Source: an uncultured Flavobacterium sp.
GTDB taxonomy: Bacteria > Bacteroidota > Bacteroidia > Flavobacteriales > Flavobacteriaceae
DNA: 64,000 nt
Reading direction: 5' to 3'
Assembly (NCBI RefSeq): GCF_946478785.1
Contig: NZ_CAMLDD010000010.1
Location: forward strand, 62,001 to 126,000
Part shown: piece after piece, positions 51,196 to 59,882 of the stretch
How the letters are laid out: every line of letters starts with the position of its first letter
Numbering within the stretch: the first letter of the stretch is position 1
The notes under the pieces: model-generated
What the model was told of the DNA's origin: nothing
The model's database searches: none
Seen by the model: the letters and a program-made list of their open reading frames with translations, nothing else
Translations under genes and position numbers: made by a program

Positions 51196-53253
51196 TTAGT
51201 TTACCGTTTCCCCATTTGGAGCGTCAGCATCCGGATTGATAAATACCAATTTTCCTTCAGCATTTGTTGTCATCAAAATCATACCCTGACTTTCAACACC
51301 ACGTAACGCTCTTGGCGCTAAATTAGCTAAGACAGAAACACGTTTTCCGATGATTTCTTCTGGCGAAAAGCTCTCGGCGATTCCTGAAACAATGGTACGA
51401 ACGTCAATTCCGGTATCTACTTTAAGCACTAAAAGTTTGTTTGCTTTTGGCATTTTTTCTGCTTCCAGAATGGTTCCAACACGAATGTCCATTTTAGCGA
51501 AATCCTCAAACTGGATTAACTCTTTTTGTGGTTCCGGTTGTTTGCTTTCGGCAAGATTGGCTGTTTTTGTAGCTTCCAATTTATCTATTTGTTTTTGTAT
51601 TTCTTCGTCTTCGATTTTTGCGAATAATAATTCGGCTTCACCAATTTGGTGACCTTCCGGAATTAAATCTGAGTTTTCAGAAACATCATTCCATTTCATT
51701 TTACCTTCGTTTTTCAATATTCTTGATAATTTAGCAGCAGTAAAAGGCAAAAATGGTTCAGCCAAAACGCTCAGAGCAGCAGCTATTTGAAGTGCAACAT
51801 ACATTTGGGTTTTTACACGCTCCGGATTGTCTTTCATTACTTTCCAGGGCTCTTCGTCAGCAAGATATTTATTTCCTAAACGGGCCACATTCATTAACTC
51901 CCCTAGAGCTTCACGGAATCTGTAACGCTCCACTGAACTTGAAATCACAGCCGGATACGCTTTTAATTCAGCCAACGTATTTTCGTCAACTTCAGATAAT
52001 TCATTTGGAACTGGAATGAATCCATCGTAATATTTGTTGGTTAAAACAACCACACGGTTAATGAAATTTCCAAAAATGGCAACCAATTCATTGTTATTTC
52101 TCGCCTGAAAATCTTTCCATGTAAAATCATTATCCTTAGTTTCAGGTGCGTTTGAAGTTAATGTGTAACGCAAAACATCTTGTTTTTCCGGAAATTCTTC
52201 TAAATATTCGTGTAACCAAACTGCCCAGTTTTTAGAAGTCGAAAGTTTGTTTCCTTCCAAATTCAAAAACTCGTTTGCAGGGACGTTGTCCGGCAAAATA
52301 TAGCTTCCTTCTGCCTTAAGCATCGCAGGGAAAATGATACAGTGAAATACGATATTGTCTTTCCCGATAAAATGAACCAGTTTGGTGTCTTCATCTTTCC
52401 AATACGGTTCCCAGTCTTTTCCTTCGCGAGCTGCCCATTCTTTAGTAGAAGAAATATATCCGATAGGTGCATCAAACCAAACGTATAATTTTTTTCCTTC
52501 GGCACCTTCAACCGGAACATCAATTCCCCAGTCAAGGTCACGCGTTACCGCACGAGGCTCTAGTCCGCCATCAACCCATGATTTAACTTGTCCGTAAACA
52601 TTCGGTTTCCAGTCGTTTTTATGTCCGACTAAAATCCATTCTGTTAAGAAATCAGTATAACGGTCTAAAGGTAAAAACCAGTGTTTTGTTGATTTTAAAA
52701 TTGGAGTTTCTCCTGTAATTGTAGATTTTGGATTAATCAAATCCGTTGCATTCAAAGTCGATCCGCATTTCTCACACTGATCGCCGTAAGCTTCCGGATT
52801 GTCACATTTTGGACAAGTTCCCACCACAAAACGATCCGCCAAAAACTGATCTGCTTTTGCATCGTACAATTGTTCTGTTACTTCTTCAATAAAATCTCCG
52901 TTATCATAAAGTGTTCTAAAGAATTCCTGAGCCGTATCATGATGAATTTTAGCCGAAGTACGAGAATAATTATCAAATGAAATTCCGAAATCAGCAAATG
53001 ATTTTCTGATAATTCCGTCGTATTTATCAATAACTTCCTGTGGCGTAACTCCTTCTTTTTTGGCTTTCATCGAAATTGCAACGCCATGTTCATCGCTTCC
53101 GCAAATAAACGCAACATCTTTTCCCTGCAAACGCAAGTATCTCGAATATATATCTGCAGGCACGTAAACCCCTGCCAAATGCCCAATATGAATAGGTCCG
53201 TTGGTGTAAGGTAAGGCTGCCGTAATAGTATATCTTTTTGGATTCTGTATCAT
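51196..53253 (-). CDS. metG: Methionine-tRNA ligase
   Basis: 685 residues: class I catalytic core with HIGH-type HIGHLAG at about 22-28, zinc-binding [18 protein letters not shown] (about 145-165), KMSKS-type KLSTS at about 330, anticodon-binding helices, and a C-terminal tRNA-binding (OB-fold) domain from about 570 ([23 protein letters not shown]). Full-length and intact. On the minus strand a TATTTTTG lies shortly before the start. Confidence 0.97.
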   Translation of the reverse strand: MIQNPKRYTITAALPYTNGPIHIGHLAGVYVPADIYSRYLRLQGKDVAFICGSDEHGVAISMKAKKEGVTPQEVIDKYDGIIRKSFADFGISFDNYSRTSAKIHHDTAQEFFRTLYDNGDFIEEVTEQLYDAKADQFLADRFVVGTCPKCDNPEAYGDQCEKCGSTLNATDLINPKSTITGETPILKSTKHWFLPLDRYTDFLTEWILVGHKNDWKPNVYGQVKSWVDGGLEPRAVTRDLDWGIDVPVEGAEGKKLYVWFDAPIGYISSTKEWAAREGKDWEPYWKDEDTKLVHFIGKDNIVFHCIIFPAMLKAEGSYILPDNVPANEFLNLEGNKLSTSKNWAVWLHEYLEEFPEKQDVLRYTLTSNAPETKDNDFTWKDFQARNNNELVAIFGNFINRVVVLTNKYYDGFIPVPNELSEVDENTLAELKAYPAVISSSVERYRFREALGELMNVARLGNKYLADEEPWKVMKDNPERVKTQMYVALQIAAALSVLAEPFLPFTAAKLSRILKNEGKMKWNDVSENSDLIPEGHQIGEAELLFAKIEDEEIQKQIDKLEATKTANLAESKQPEPQKELIQFEDFAKMDIRVGTILEAEKMPKANKLLVLKVDTGIDVRTIVSGIAESFSPEEIIGKRVSVLANLAPRALRGVESQGMILMTTNAEGKLVFINPDADAPNGETVN

Positions 53254-53304
53254 TTTTCAATTTTATTGGGTGCAAAAATAAGCAATAGAATTGAGAATTT
53301 GTTA

Positions 53305-53415
53305 TTTCACGGAGAATCGCAAGCAATTTCACAGAGTTGCACGAAGAAAAACACAGAGATTCGCTAAGTTTTTTTAAAGTAAAGCCAATTAATTTCGCAA
53401 AGCCGCTAAGTTTAT
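53305..53415. repeat. word repeat CACAGAGTTGCACGAAG / CGCTAAGTTT
   Basis: TTTCACGGAGAATCGCAAGC, then TTTCACAGAGTTGCACGAAG and TCGCTAAGTTT plus GCCGCTAAGTTT. Related to the phrase at 5875 and to the one near 6731. It fills the space upstream of metG. Confidence 0.5.
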
Positions 53416-53531
53416 TTTAAAGAAAACAATTAGTCACACTGTTTGTCAGAAATGACAAGGTTGTGTAAAAATAATTATTTTTTTTCAGGAAAATCCCCAA
53501 TTTGTGTAGTAATCGGGGTTAGCTATTTCGT

Positions 53532-54419
53532 TTATTTATAATAATTTTCAAACTCAACGGGCATTTTATTTATTGGTTTTATTTTGATGTTTTTATAATA
53601 AACTTCGGCAGCTTCGCTTTGCAATTGTATTTTTCCTTCGGTTAAAGGCATAAATTTTTCACCATCATAATAACGGGAATTTTGCAAAACCATGACTACT
53701 TTACCATTGACTATATGAACACTTTTTCCTTCAAAACAAACCAATTCAATTTCTGTCCAGCCGTTATTAGGTGTTTCAGCTTTCATTTTTCGCATACAAA
53801 ACCCAGTATTTTCAGTATTTGTACCGAAAGGAATAAATTGCTGACCCTCATCGGCTACGGCATTCATCGATCCTTCGGGGATATAGGCTCTAATATCAAT
53901 TGCCGAATTAGCAATGTTCCAATAATCGCCAAAATGGCCTTCCATAATTTGAAATTCCTGTGACAACATCCAGGCACGCCAGTAATCTACACCCGCTTCC
54001 CCTTGGGAATGATAAAGCACACCCGCATCCATGAGTTTTTCAGTTCTGGGCTCCCATTTTTTATTTCCAAATTTAACTTTTAGCTTCAGGCGATAGTTTT
54101 TGTAATTTTCTTTGGTAAAAACACAACCATAATATTCTCCGGAAACTTTAAGTACCGGTTCCTTGTTTTCCTGAATCACTGTAAACATATTGTTTACATT
54201 TTTGTTGTAGCCAATAGGTTGTATTTCGTTCCCATTAGCATCCGTTGGAATTTTGCCCGCATATCCGTTCTGGTGTTTGTAACTTAGATACATATCCCAT
54301 TTGCTGAGGCCGTTGTCGAGTAAATTTATCCAGCCGTCTTCGAAAGAGTTTGTTTTATTAGTTGCGGAGGTCAGGCTAAAAAGAAAGGCAAATGCTATTA
54401 GAATGGTGTATTTTTTCAT
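53532..54419 (-). CDS. DUF1080 domain (3-keto-disaccharide hydrolase-like) secreted protein
   Basis: 295 residues from the ATG at 54419, which gives a signal peptide (MKKYTILIAFAFLFSLTSA). The beta-sandwich DUF1080 domain begins with WINLLDNGLSKWDMYLS and has the family segments VLYHSQGEAGVDYWRAWMLSQEFQIMEGHFGDYW and GWTEIELVCFEGKSVHIVNGKVVM. Family members cleave 3-keto-glycosides. The frame extends 19 codons further, but the signal peptide fixes the start. Confidence 0.9.
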   Translation of the reverse strand: MKKYTILIAFAFLFSLTSATNKTNSFEDGWINLLDNGLSKWDMYLSYKHQNGYAGKIPTDANGNEIQPIGYNKNVNNMFTVIQENKEPVLKVSGEYYGCVFTKENYKNYRLKLKVKFGNKKWEPRTEKLMDAGVLYHSQGEAGVDYWRAWMLSQEFQIMEGHFGDYWNIANSAIDIRAYIPEGSMNAVADEGQQFIPFGTNTENTGFCMRKMKAETPNNGWTEIELVCFEGKSVHIVNGKVVMVLQNSRYYDGEKFMPLTEGKIQLQSEAAEVYYKNIKIKPINKMPVEFENYYK

Positions 54420-54489
54420 AAGTGGTTTGATAGTTAGATAATAATGATTTCTCAAATCTACAAAATAATGTTTCAATTGTATTGTGCTA

Positions 54490-54651
54490 TTAATTCAAAA
54501 TCAGATACCATTCCTGCACTTTATCTTTTGAAATAGCACAAACCTCATCATCAGTAAATCTCAATTTTGGTCTAAAAATTGAAAAACTTGCTTTTAAATA
54601 GAACCAGTTTAAACTGCATTTACCGCTTATAAGTAAAGATATATTTTGCAA
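54490..54651 (-). pseudogene. possible gene remnant
   Basis: An open frame of 53 codons from a TTG to TAA. The last 28 residues (RPKLRFTDDEVCAISKDKVQEW) look protein-like, while the first part overlaps the expected CDGSH gene leader. No ATG is available. It could be the tail of a decayed gene, or chance. Confidence 0.2.
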
Positions 54652-54677
54652 CCTTTGCCCTAAAAAACCAAAACATT

Positions 54678-54905
54678 ATGAGCAAGACAAAACTTATCAT
54701 CAATAAAAACGGATCAATAAAAATCGAAGGTGATTTTGAAATCATGGATTCAGAAGGAACAGTTTACGGACTTCAGGGAAGATCTGCATTAGGACTTTGC
54801 CGTTGCGGATTATCTGCGAACAAACCTTTTTGCGATGGAGGACACCGTAATAATTTCGAACATGATTCTGTGGCGTTTGATTTACCGCCTATGAAAACGA
54901 ACTAA
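54678..54905 (+). CDS. CDGSH iron-sulfur domain protein
   Basis: 75 residues with the 2Fe-2S CDGSH motif C41-x-C43...C52-D-G-G-H56 (CRCGLSANKPFCDGGH). The standard serine before the histidine is glycine here, as often seen. Likely a small redox or iron-sulfur transfer protein in the cytoplasm. Stands alone and is followed by a terminator at 54921-54948. Confidence 0.93.
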   Translation: MSKTKLIINKNGSIKIEGDFEIMDSEGTVYGLQGRSALGLCRCGLSANKPFCDGGHRNNFEHDSVAFDLPPMKTN

Positions 54906-54920
54906 TTTAAGTTTGGATAT

Positions 54921-54948
54921 AAAAAAGCTGCATAATTGCAGTTTTTTT
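54921..54948 (+). terminator. terminator after the CDGSH gene
   Basis: CTGCA / TGCAG stem with flanking A-run and T-run (AAAAAAGCTGCATAATTGCA then GTTTTTTT). Confidence 0.7.
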
Positions 54949-54953
54949 ATTTT

Positions 54954-55358
54954 TTATAACTTAACCAGTTCACTCTCTGAATCAAATATCTTTGGTTTAA
55001 CCGTTCGTAATATGAGTTTCTCTCTACTTTTAAATTCAATAATTATTTGACTATTATTTTCATGAGACTCACACCATATTTTATAGATTACTTTATTTAA
55101 AAGCCCATATTCATTAGTTTTATCAATGTAATTATAATCATCATCTGTATCAATTTCATCACAGTGATGCCAAAAACCGAGACCTGCATCGAGAAAATAT
55201 TCGTGCCAATTGTTGCTTTCTATTTTTAAAAAAACTATTACTGGTGCTTTTGTTTTAGGATTTTCACAAATTATAATTTTTTCTAACTTCAGATTATTAA
55301 ATTCTGTTACTTCAAAATTGTTTAATTCGTGCATTAATCCTTGTGGCTCTTTATCCAT
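54954..55358 (-). CDS. Hypothetical acidic protein, 134 residues
   Basis: A small soluble protein with alternating strands (KIIICENPKTKAPVIVFLKIESNN) and an acidic middle (CDEIDTDDDYNYID). No signal peptide. It follows a YrhB/Imm35-like gene after 26 bases and may be a second immunity-type protein, but no family is recognised. Codon use is notably AT-rich. Confidence 0.65.
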   Translation of the reverse strand: MDKEPQGLMHELNNFEVTEFNNLKLEKIIICENPKTKAPVIVFLKIESNNWHEYFLDAGLGFWHHCDEIDTDDDYNYIDKTNEYGLLNKVIYKIWCESHENNSQIIIEFKSREKLILRTVKPKIFDSESELVKL

Positions 55359-55384
55359 TTTATCTAAATCTGCAATAATTAATT

Positions 55385-55888
55385 TTAATTTCTTTCTGGG
55401 GATAATCTCAATTCAGCTTTGATTCCGATATTTAAAAGTTCAGTTTGTAATGAAGTTAATCTCAATTCAGACCCTTTTTCAATACAGAAAAAGTTATTTT
55501 TTTTTATATTTATTAGGTCATTATAACTTAAGTTCATTTTGTTTTTCAATAACAGAATTTTTTGATTGTTGCGATTAGATTCAAATAAAACTAAGTTCCA
55601 AATATTTTGCTCTTCTTCATATTGTTCAATAATTTCTTCAAGGTTATATCCAGATGGATAAGATGTTTGATTTCCTGTTTGTTTATCAATTATTATTGGT
55701 GAATTCCCTGCGATTAAATATTTTGTATCTTTCGTTTCATGCCAAAGTTTGGATGTGTAACTAAAAATCCAGGCATATGGTTTTTCAATAGTAAAATCAT
55801 CAAGAATAATTAGTGAATCAATATCTGAGAAATTAGAATTTGCTAATCGTTCAGAAACAATTTTTCTGGCTTGTTCTAATGTGAGCAT
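55385..55888 (-). CDS. YrhB / Imm35-like protein, possible orphan immunity protein
   Basis: 167 residues. The first ~95 residues follow the Imm35/YrhB layout: helix, then PYAWIFSYTSKLWHETKDTKYLIAGNSPIIIDKQTGNQTSYPSGYNLEEIIEQYE, a beta sheet with a GN-P-I-I-D core and a final helix. Imm35 members protect against toxins in contact-dependent or polymorphic toxin systems. No toxin gene is close by. The remaining ~70 residues are a helical extension. Assignment rests on overall pattern, not a unique motif. Confidence 0.6.
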   Translation of the reverse strand: MLTLEQARKIVSERLANSNFSDIDSLIILDDFTIEKPYAWIFSYTSKLWHETKDTKYLIAGNSPIIIDKQTGNQTSYPSGYNLEEIIEQYEEEQNIWNLVLFESNRNNQKILLLKNKMNLSYNDLINIKKNNFFCIEKGSELRLTSLQTELLNIGIKAELRLSPERN

Positions 55889-55905
55889 TCTTAATTAGTA
55901 TTAAT

Positions 55906-56808
55906 TTATAAATAAAGTTCCCCTTTCATCGTAATAATCGAAGAACCACCAACCAAAATATCATTTTCCCTATTCATAACTTCAATGAGCGAGGGATGTT
56001 TCAATTTGACGCCCTGCAGAATCTTATATTCTGTATCTGGTTTAGTAAATTTTTTCTGCGTCAAAAAACCAATCAAACACCCTGCAGCCGTTCCTGTAGC
56101 AGGATCTTCATTTATTCCGATTATGGGATTAAAAAACCGCGCTTCGACTATATTTTCCTTATTTTCATGTGAAATAGTAAAACAATAAAACCCTTCAGAC
56201 TTATATTCTTTAGAAATTTCAATTAAAAGTTGGTTGTCAGGCACACAATCATTAAGTATCTGGCTGTTTTTTATGGGAACCATTGTGTGGGCAACTTCTG
56301 TTTTGACAACCGTAGGAACAAAAGCATTTACATCTAAATCCTCTATTTTTAAACCAAGTGCCACCGCAATTTTATATGTTGGGATTTCCTGTTTGATAAC
56401 TGCTTGTTTTTGATGCATTTGCACCAATGGATATTGCGTAACGGGATCAAAACTTACTGTTAACGGAATCGCTGAATGTTTCATAATGACAAAACGATTG
56501 CTTTGATTTTGTTCTTCAAAAATAGGTATTCCTTTAAGCAAAGCACCGCAAACCGCACCAAGCAAATTGTGTCCTGCTCCGTCTATTTCGATTCCGGTTG
56601 GTGTAAACGAACGAACATTGAGTGCTTTTTGTCTGGCAGAATAATAAACAAATGAAGTTTCAGAGTAGCCAAACTCTTTTGAGATATTTTGATAAATAGC
56701 TAATTCTAAATCACCATCAGTAAAAACGACAGACAACGGATTTCCTTTGTAACTTTTATTCGAGAATACATCTAAAACATAGTATTGCAAGGTGGTTCTT
56801 TCTTTCAT
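55906..56808 (-). CDS. PhzF-family isomerase-like protein
   Basis: 300 residues of the PhzF/DAP-epimerase fold. The opening YYVLDVFSNKSYKGNPLSVV and the catalytic-site segment FTPTGIEIDGAGHNLLGA (glutamate at 74) are intact; the second half contains NPIIGINEDPATGTAAGCL. PhzF isomerises a phenazine precursor, but most homologues have other or unknown substrates. No phenazine genes nearby. Confidence 0.9.
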   Translation of the reverse strand: MKERTTLQYYVLDVFSNKSYKGNPLSVVFTDGDLELAIYQNISKEFGYSETSFVYYSARQKALNVRSFTPTGIEIDGAGHNLLGAVCGALLKGIPIFEEQNQSNRFVIMKHSAIPLTVSFDPVTQYPLVQMHQKQAVIKQEIPTYKIAVALGLKIEDLDVNAFVPTVVKTEVAHTMVPIKNSQILNDCVPDNQLLIEISKEYKSEGFYCFTISHENKENIVEARFFNPIIGINEDPATGTAAGCLIGFLTQKKFTKPDTEYKILQGVKLKHPSLIEVMNRENDILVGGSSIITMKGELYL

Positions 56809-56875
56809 TTTTCTTATTTTGAATGAATAAAGTTACTGCTTATGTTTTAATCAAAGCAACAATTACTGGTTTTTT

Positions 56876-57433
56876 TTATAGCATTCGCTTTTGTTCTTTA
56901 CTTGCATTTATCGCTTTTTCAAGTCTTGATATTCTGGTTTTTTCCTGTTTGGCACTCATAATTAAATGAATCACTACTCTTTTGTAAGATGGTGCTTGTT
57001 TTTCAAAAAAATGCCAGGCAGGTTTATTGGCTTTGAATTGTTTTTCTAATTCTGGATCGAGGATATAAGTCTCTTTTTCGTGTGAATAAATTCTCGAGCG
57101 TTCTTCTGATCTAAAGGAAAAAGCTTTTTTACCTGCTTCCGTCATCAAACCGGCTTTTGTGAGCTGTTCGACTTTTTTAATATTGATAGCACTCCAGATA
57201 CTCGATTTTTTTCTTGGCGTAAATCGAATCGAATAACTTTCTTCGTCAATAGTTTTTCGGATACCGTCAATCCAGCCAAAACAAAGTGCCTGATCTACAG
57301 ATTCTGACCACGACATGGTTGGCTTTTTGGTGCTCACTTTATAGAAACCTACTAATAATTCGGTTTCTGTCTGGTAATGGTTTTCTAGCCATGCTCTGAA
57401 TTTTTCCTGGTCTGGGAAGAAGGTTGCTTTCAT
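56876..57433 (-). CDS. YdeI/OmpD-associated family protein
   Basis: 185 residues. N-terminal DUF1801-like part (FFPDQEKFRAWLENHYQTETELLVGFYKV, then SWSESVDQALCFGWIDGI) and a C-terminal helical part ending with ISRLEKAINASKEQKRML. It starts seven bases after the end of the next gene in transcription, so the two form an operon. Biochemical role not known. Confidence 0.88.
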   Translation of the reverse strand: MKATFFPDQEKFRAWLENHYQTETELLVGFYKVSTKKPTMSWSESVDQALCFGWIDGIRKTIDEESYSIRFTPRKKSSIWSAINIKKVEQLTKAGLMTEAGKKAFSFRSEERSRIYSHEKETYILDPELEKQFKANKPAWHFFEKQAPSYKRVVIHLIMSAKQEKTRISRLEKAINASKEQKRML

Positions 57434-57439
57434 ATTTGG

Positions 57440-58018
57440 CTAGTCATTTAATCCTTTTCCGTTAAGAATTTGTGGTATGGATTTTTCAATTCTTGATTCT
57501 CTGGTTTTGGATTGCTTTGGCGAAGAAAAGTGTAACATGTAAGCTCTTTGTCGTCCCGGAGTTAATGCTTCAAAAGCTGTTTTCAGATCTGGATTTTCAT
57601 CTAATTTCTTTTGGAATTCTTCGGTAATTTCGAATTCTTCGGTTTTTTTAAAAGTGAATTTCAAACCTGCTTTTTCTACTTCAACAGCTTCATAAATATA
57701 CGTTTTTAGAACCGGTTCGAGTTCAATTATTTCCTCAATATTGGTAAACCTGATCTGTCGAGCCGATTGTACATTGACAGTTTGCTGCACCAAAATATTA
57801 TCTGTGTCTTTTAGCAAAGCACCTTTAAAGAACAAAAGCGCACAATATTCTTTAAAATCATGGATTAAAACGATATTGTTTTTCTGAAAAGTATAGCAAG
57901 GAACGCCCCATTTCAATTCTTCAGTTAACTGACAATCGAGAACAATGCTTCTTAACTTCTCTGTTTCTTTTTGCCATTTTTCATTCTTGCTAAAATAAAA
58001 GTCAACTTTAGAATTCAT
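57440..58018 (-). CDS. YdeI-type (DUF1801) protein
   Basis: 192 residues. First half DUF1801-like (LTEELKWGVPCYTFQKNNIVLIHDFKEYCALLFFKGALL), second half of the YdeI-type tail (GRQRAYMLHFSSPKQSKTRESRIEKSIPQILNGKG). Paired with the preceding entry, with which it shares the RESRIEK-type tail. The function is unknown. Confidence 0.88.
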   Translation of the reverse strand: MNSKVDFYFSKNEKWQKETEKLRSIVLDCQLTEELKWGVPCYTFQKNNIVLIHDFKEYCALLFFKGALLKDTDNILVQQTVNVQSARQIRFTNIEEIIELEPVLKTYIYEAVEVEKAGLKFTFKKTEEFEITEEFQKKLDENPDLKTAFEALTPGRQRAYMLHFSSPKQSKTRESRIEKSIPQILNGKGLND

Positions 58019-58235
58019 TCTATTCTTAATTTAATAGTCTGTAAAAAGATTGAGTTACCTGTAAATACTTTATCTATTCGGTTTTGAAATTGTGTATCTG
58101 CATAAACAAAAATACGAATAAATTGAAAATGGGTTTGATTTGTAAAGTCAAAGAGCATTATTTGATAACTGCTTTTTTGAGCTCTTTACTATTTTTATAT
58201 GATAAGGTTGTGGTATGACTGAAGTCCGGTTTCAT

Positions 58236-58487
58236 TTATTTAGTTTTTAAATACACTTTTTCTAATTCTAGAACCCTGTCTTTCACAAAAAGAGCATTTT
58301 TATTAGTGCAAATCATTCTGTAATCTTGAGATTGATTTTCATCATCAAGTTTTTTGGCAAATAATCTTCTTATGGAAACGTCAGCGTTAGGGATAGTAGC
58401 GAAAAGCCCGCAGCCTGACGAAGGAAGTGCGAGGACTTGCAGCGAATAGCCCGGCCCGTAGGGAAACGCCCAAAAAATTATTCCCAT
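58236..58487 (-). pseudogene. possible gene fragment fused to a GC-rich repeat
   Basis: The frame has 83 codons. Its last ~50 residues (VSIRRLFAKKLDDENQSQDY, then ICTNKNALFVKDRVLELEKVY) look like real protein, but its first ~33 are the translation of the GC-rich repeat at 58387-58472. This suggests a gene whose front was lost or replaced. I do not recognise the family. Confidence 0.35.
58387..58472. repeat. GC-rich intergenic repeat
   Basis: An 86-base stretch far richer in G and C than its surroundings (GCCCGCAGCCTGACGAAGGAA, GCCCGGCCCGTAGGG), the only such patch in the window. It resembles a dispersed intergenic element, not part of a gene. No second copy lies in this window. Confidence 0.5.
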
Positions 58488-58541
58488 TTATATCATTATT
58501 TCACCGAAATTTGCAAAATAAAGTAATGAAGCATAGAAATC

Positions 58542-58709
58542 ATGGCAAAAGGACCCGAAAAAAATACCAAAAACAAGGCTTTGCATACCAAATTGCTAAA
58601 TCGGAAAAAGGCAAAACTTCAGGAAGAGAAAAGAGAACGTGCATTGCGATTGAAAGCTTTAGTGGCAAAAATGAATGAAAAGAAGAATAGCGATGGTGAT
58701 GCTATATAA
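58542..58709 (+). CDS. Small basic protein, 55 residues
   Basis: ATG at 58542 to TAA at 58709. The protein (MAKGPEKNTKNKALHTKLL, then NRKKAKLQEEKRERALRLKAL) is rich in lysine and arginine, helical, and has no cysteine. A longer frame in another register overlaps it but is not protein-like. It precedes a DMP19-type gene by 70 bases and both have the same 17-base leader motif CGAAATTTGCAAAATAA. Nucleic-acid or ribosome binding is possible; no family is known to me. Confidence 0.6.
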   Translation: MAKGPEKNTKNKALHTKLLNRKKAKLQEEKRERALRLKALVAKMNEKKNSDGDAI

Positions 58710-58779
58710 ATTACATTGTATTTCTTTTCTGTTTTAATTTACCCGAAATTTGCAAAATAATCCCAAAACAAAATCAAAA

Positions 58780-59322
58780 ATGGAGGAATTCGGTAGAATA
58801 ATAGTTTCTGAAACGGCAATGAACAGTGAAAATCTTCATGATGTCATTCACTCAAATATTTCGGTAATCAATTTAATTCGAGAAGAAGGAGTTGATGATG
58901 AATTTATTCACGAAGATGCTTTGATGAGTTATTATCTGGATTATTACTGGTCACAATATGCTGAAGGAAATTTTGCCCAGTTTGTATACAAATCAGGCTG
59001 GAATAAAGAACTAAACGAATTAATCGAAGAAGGATTAACCTTAATTGGTGCCGAAAAACATTTGGAATTGTTTCAGCAGCAAAGCAAAAAAGCCAGATTG
59101 ATGAGCAGTGTAAAGCTGGCAAAATTTCTAAAAGGAAAATTAGAAGGCGTAAACCCAATTAGAGATTCTTTGAACAACGATACTTTTTATGAACTCGAAG
59201 AAAACTTAATTACTTTGAATGCAAACTTCTTAAAAAACCATCCCGATTTCGAAGTACTTTCTGTAGATGATATGTTTGCTGCTTTAGAGGAATTTGTTGG
59301 ACATGAGATTAAGCGCGCTTAA
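58780..59322 (+). CDS. DMP19-family (DUF4375) protein
   Basis: 180 residues, strongly acidic, helical, matching DUF4375/DMP19 (segments NLIREEGVDDEFIHEDALMSYYLDYYWSQYAEGNFAQFVYKSGWN and FLKNHPDFEVLSVDDMFAALEEFVGHEI). DMP19 from Neisseria is a DNA mimic that blocks a repressor. A start ten codons upstream is possible but the ATG at 58780 is preferred. The same leader motif as for the small basic gene lies at 58744-58760. Confidence 0.75.
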   Translation: MEEFGRIIVSETAMNSENLHDVIHSNISVINLIREEGVDDEFIHEDALMSYYLDYYWSQYAEGNFAQFVYKSGWNKELNELIEEGLTLIGAEKHLELFQQQSKKARLMSSVKLAKFLKGKLEGVNPIRDSLNNDTFYELEENLITLNANFLKNHPDFEVLSVDDMFAALEEFVGHEIKRA

Positions 59323-59436
59323 TTTATTAATGTTCAAAGGAAAACGTTTTTTAATGATGATAATTAAAAACTAGTGACAAAGATTGGCTGTATTTGTGAG
59401 AATAAAACCATAAAAAGTAATCTAAAAATTATATCC

Positions 59437-59795
59437 ATGAAAAATAAATTTACAGTTTTGTTTATTATTGCATTAGCATTTTTAAGTTTTTCGTGTGGTG
59501 ATGATCTGGAAAAAGCATTTGATTGTTCGGGATAAATTTATTTTTGGAAATAGGGCACACAGCAGATGCTGTAAATTCTAAAAAAATTGATTACGAAATA
59601 AAATATATAGGCAAATATGAAGTAAAATCAGTTAAATGGATTTTTGGTGACGGAGCAACTCAGACAGTGAATGGTACAACGGTTTCGCATACTTATGCTG
59701 CGGGTGGTACTTTTGCTGTAAAAGCAGATGTTACTCTAAAAAGCGGAAGTTCGAGCTGTACTTCGGTACATTCAAAAAGTTTGACTGTTAATTAA
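59437..59795 (+). pseudogene. PKD-domain lipoprotein with a frameshift
   Basis: The ATG at 59437 gives a clear lipoprotein signal (FIIALAFLSFSC, cysteine at 20) but the frame stops at 59533. A PKD-like domain (KYEVKSVKWIFGDGATQT, VSHTYAAGGTFAVKADVTL) continues in another frame to TAA at 59793-59795. Adding one G to the GGG at 59529-59531 would join them into a ~119-residue protein (DCSG-INLFLEIGHTAD). So either a single-base deletion broke the gene, or the run is read wrongly. Confidence 0.75.
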
Positions 59796-59882
59796 TATAT
59801 ATTTGGCTTTTACGGATGAGTAATTGTTTTTATCTTATTTAAGTTTCTTGTAACTTCGCTTATAGTGTTTAATAAATTTAAA

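Noticed and set aside
58427..58678. 83-codon open frame on the plus strand
   Set aside because: It starts inside the GC-rich repeat and overlaps the small basic gene at 58542 in a different register; the latter is more protein-like.
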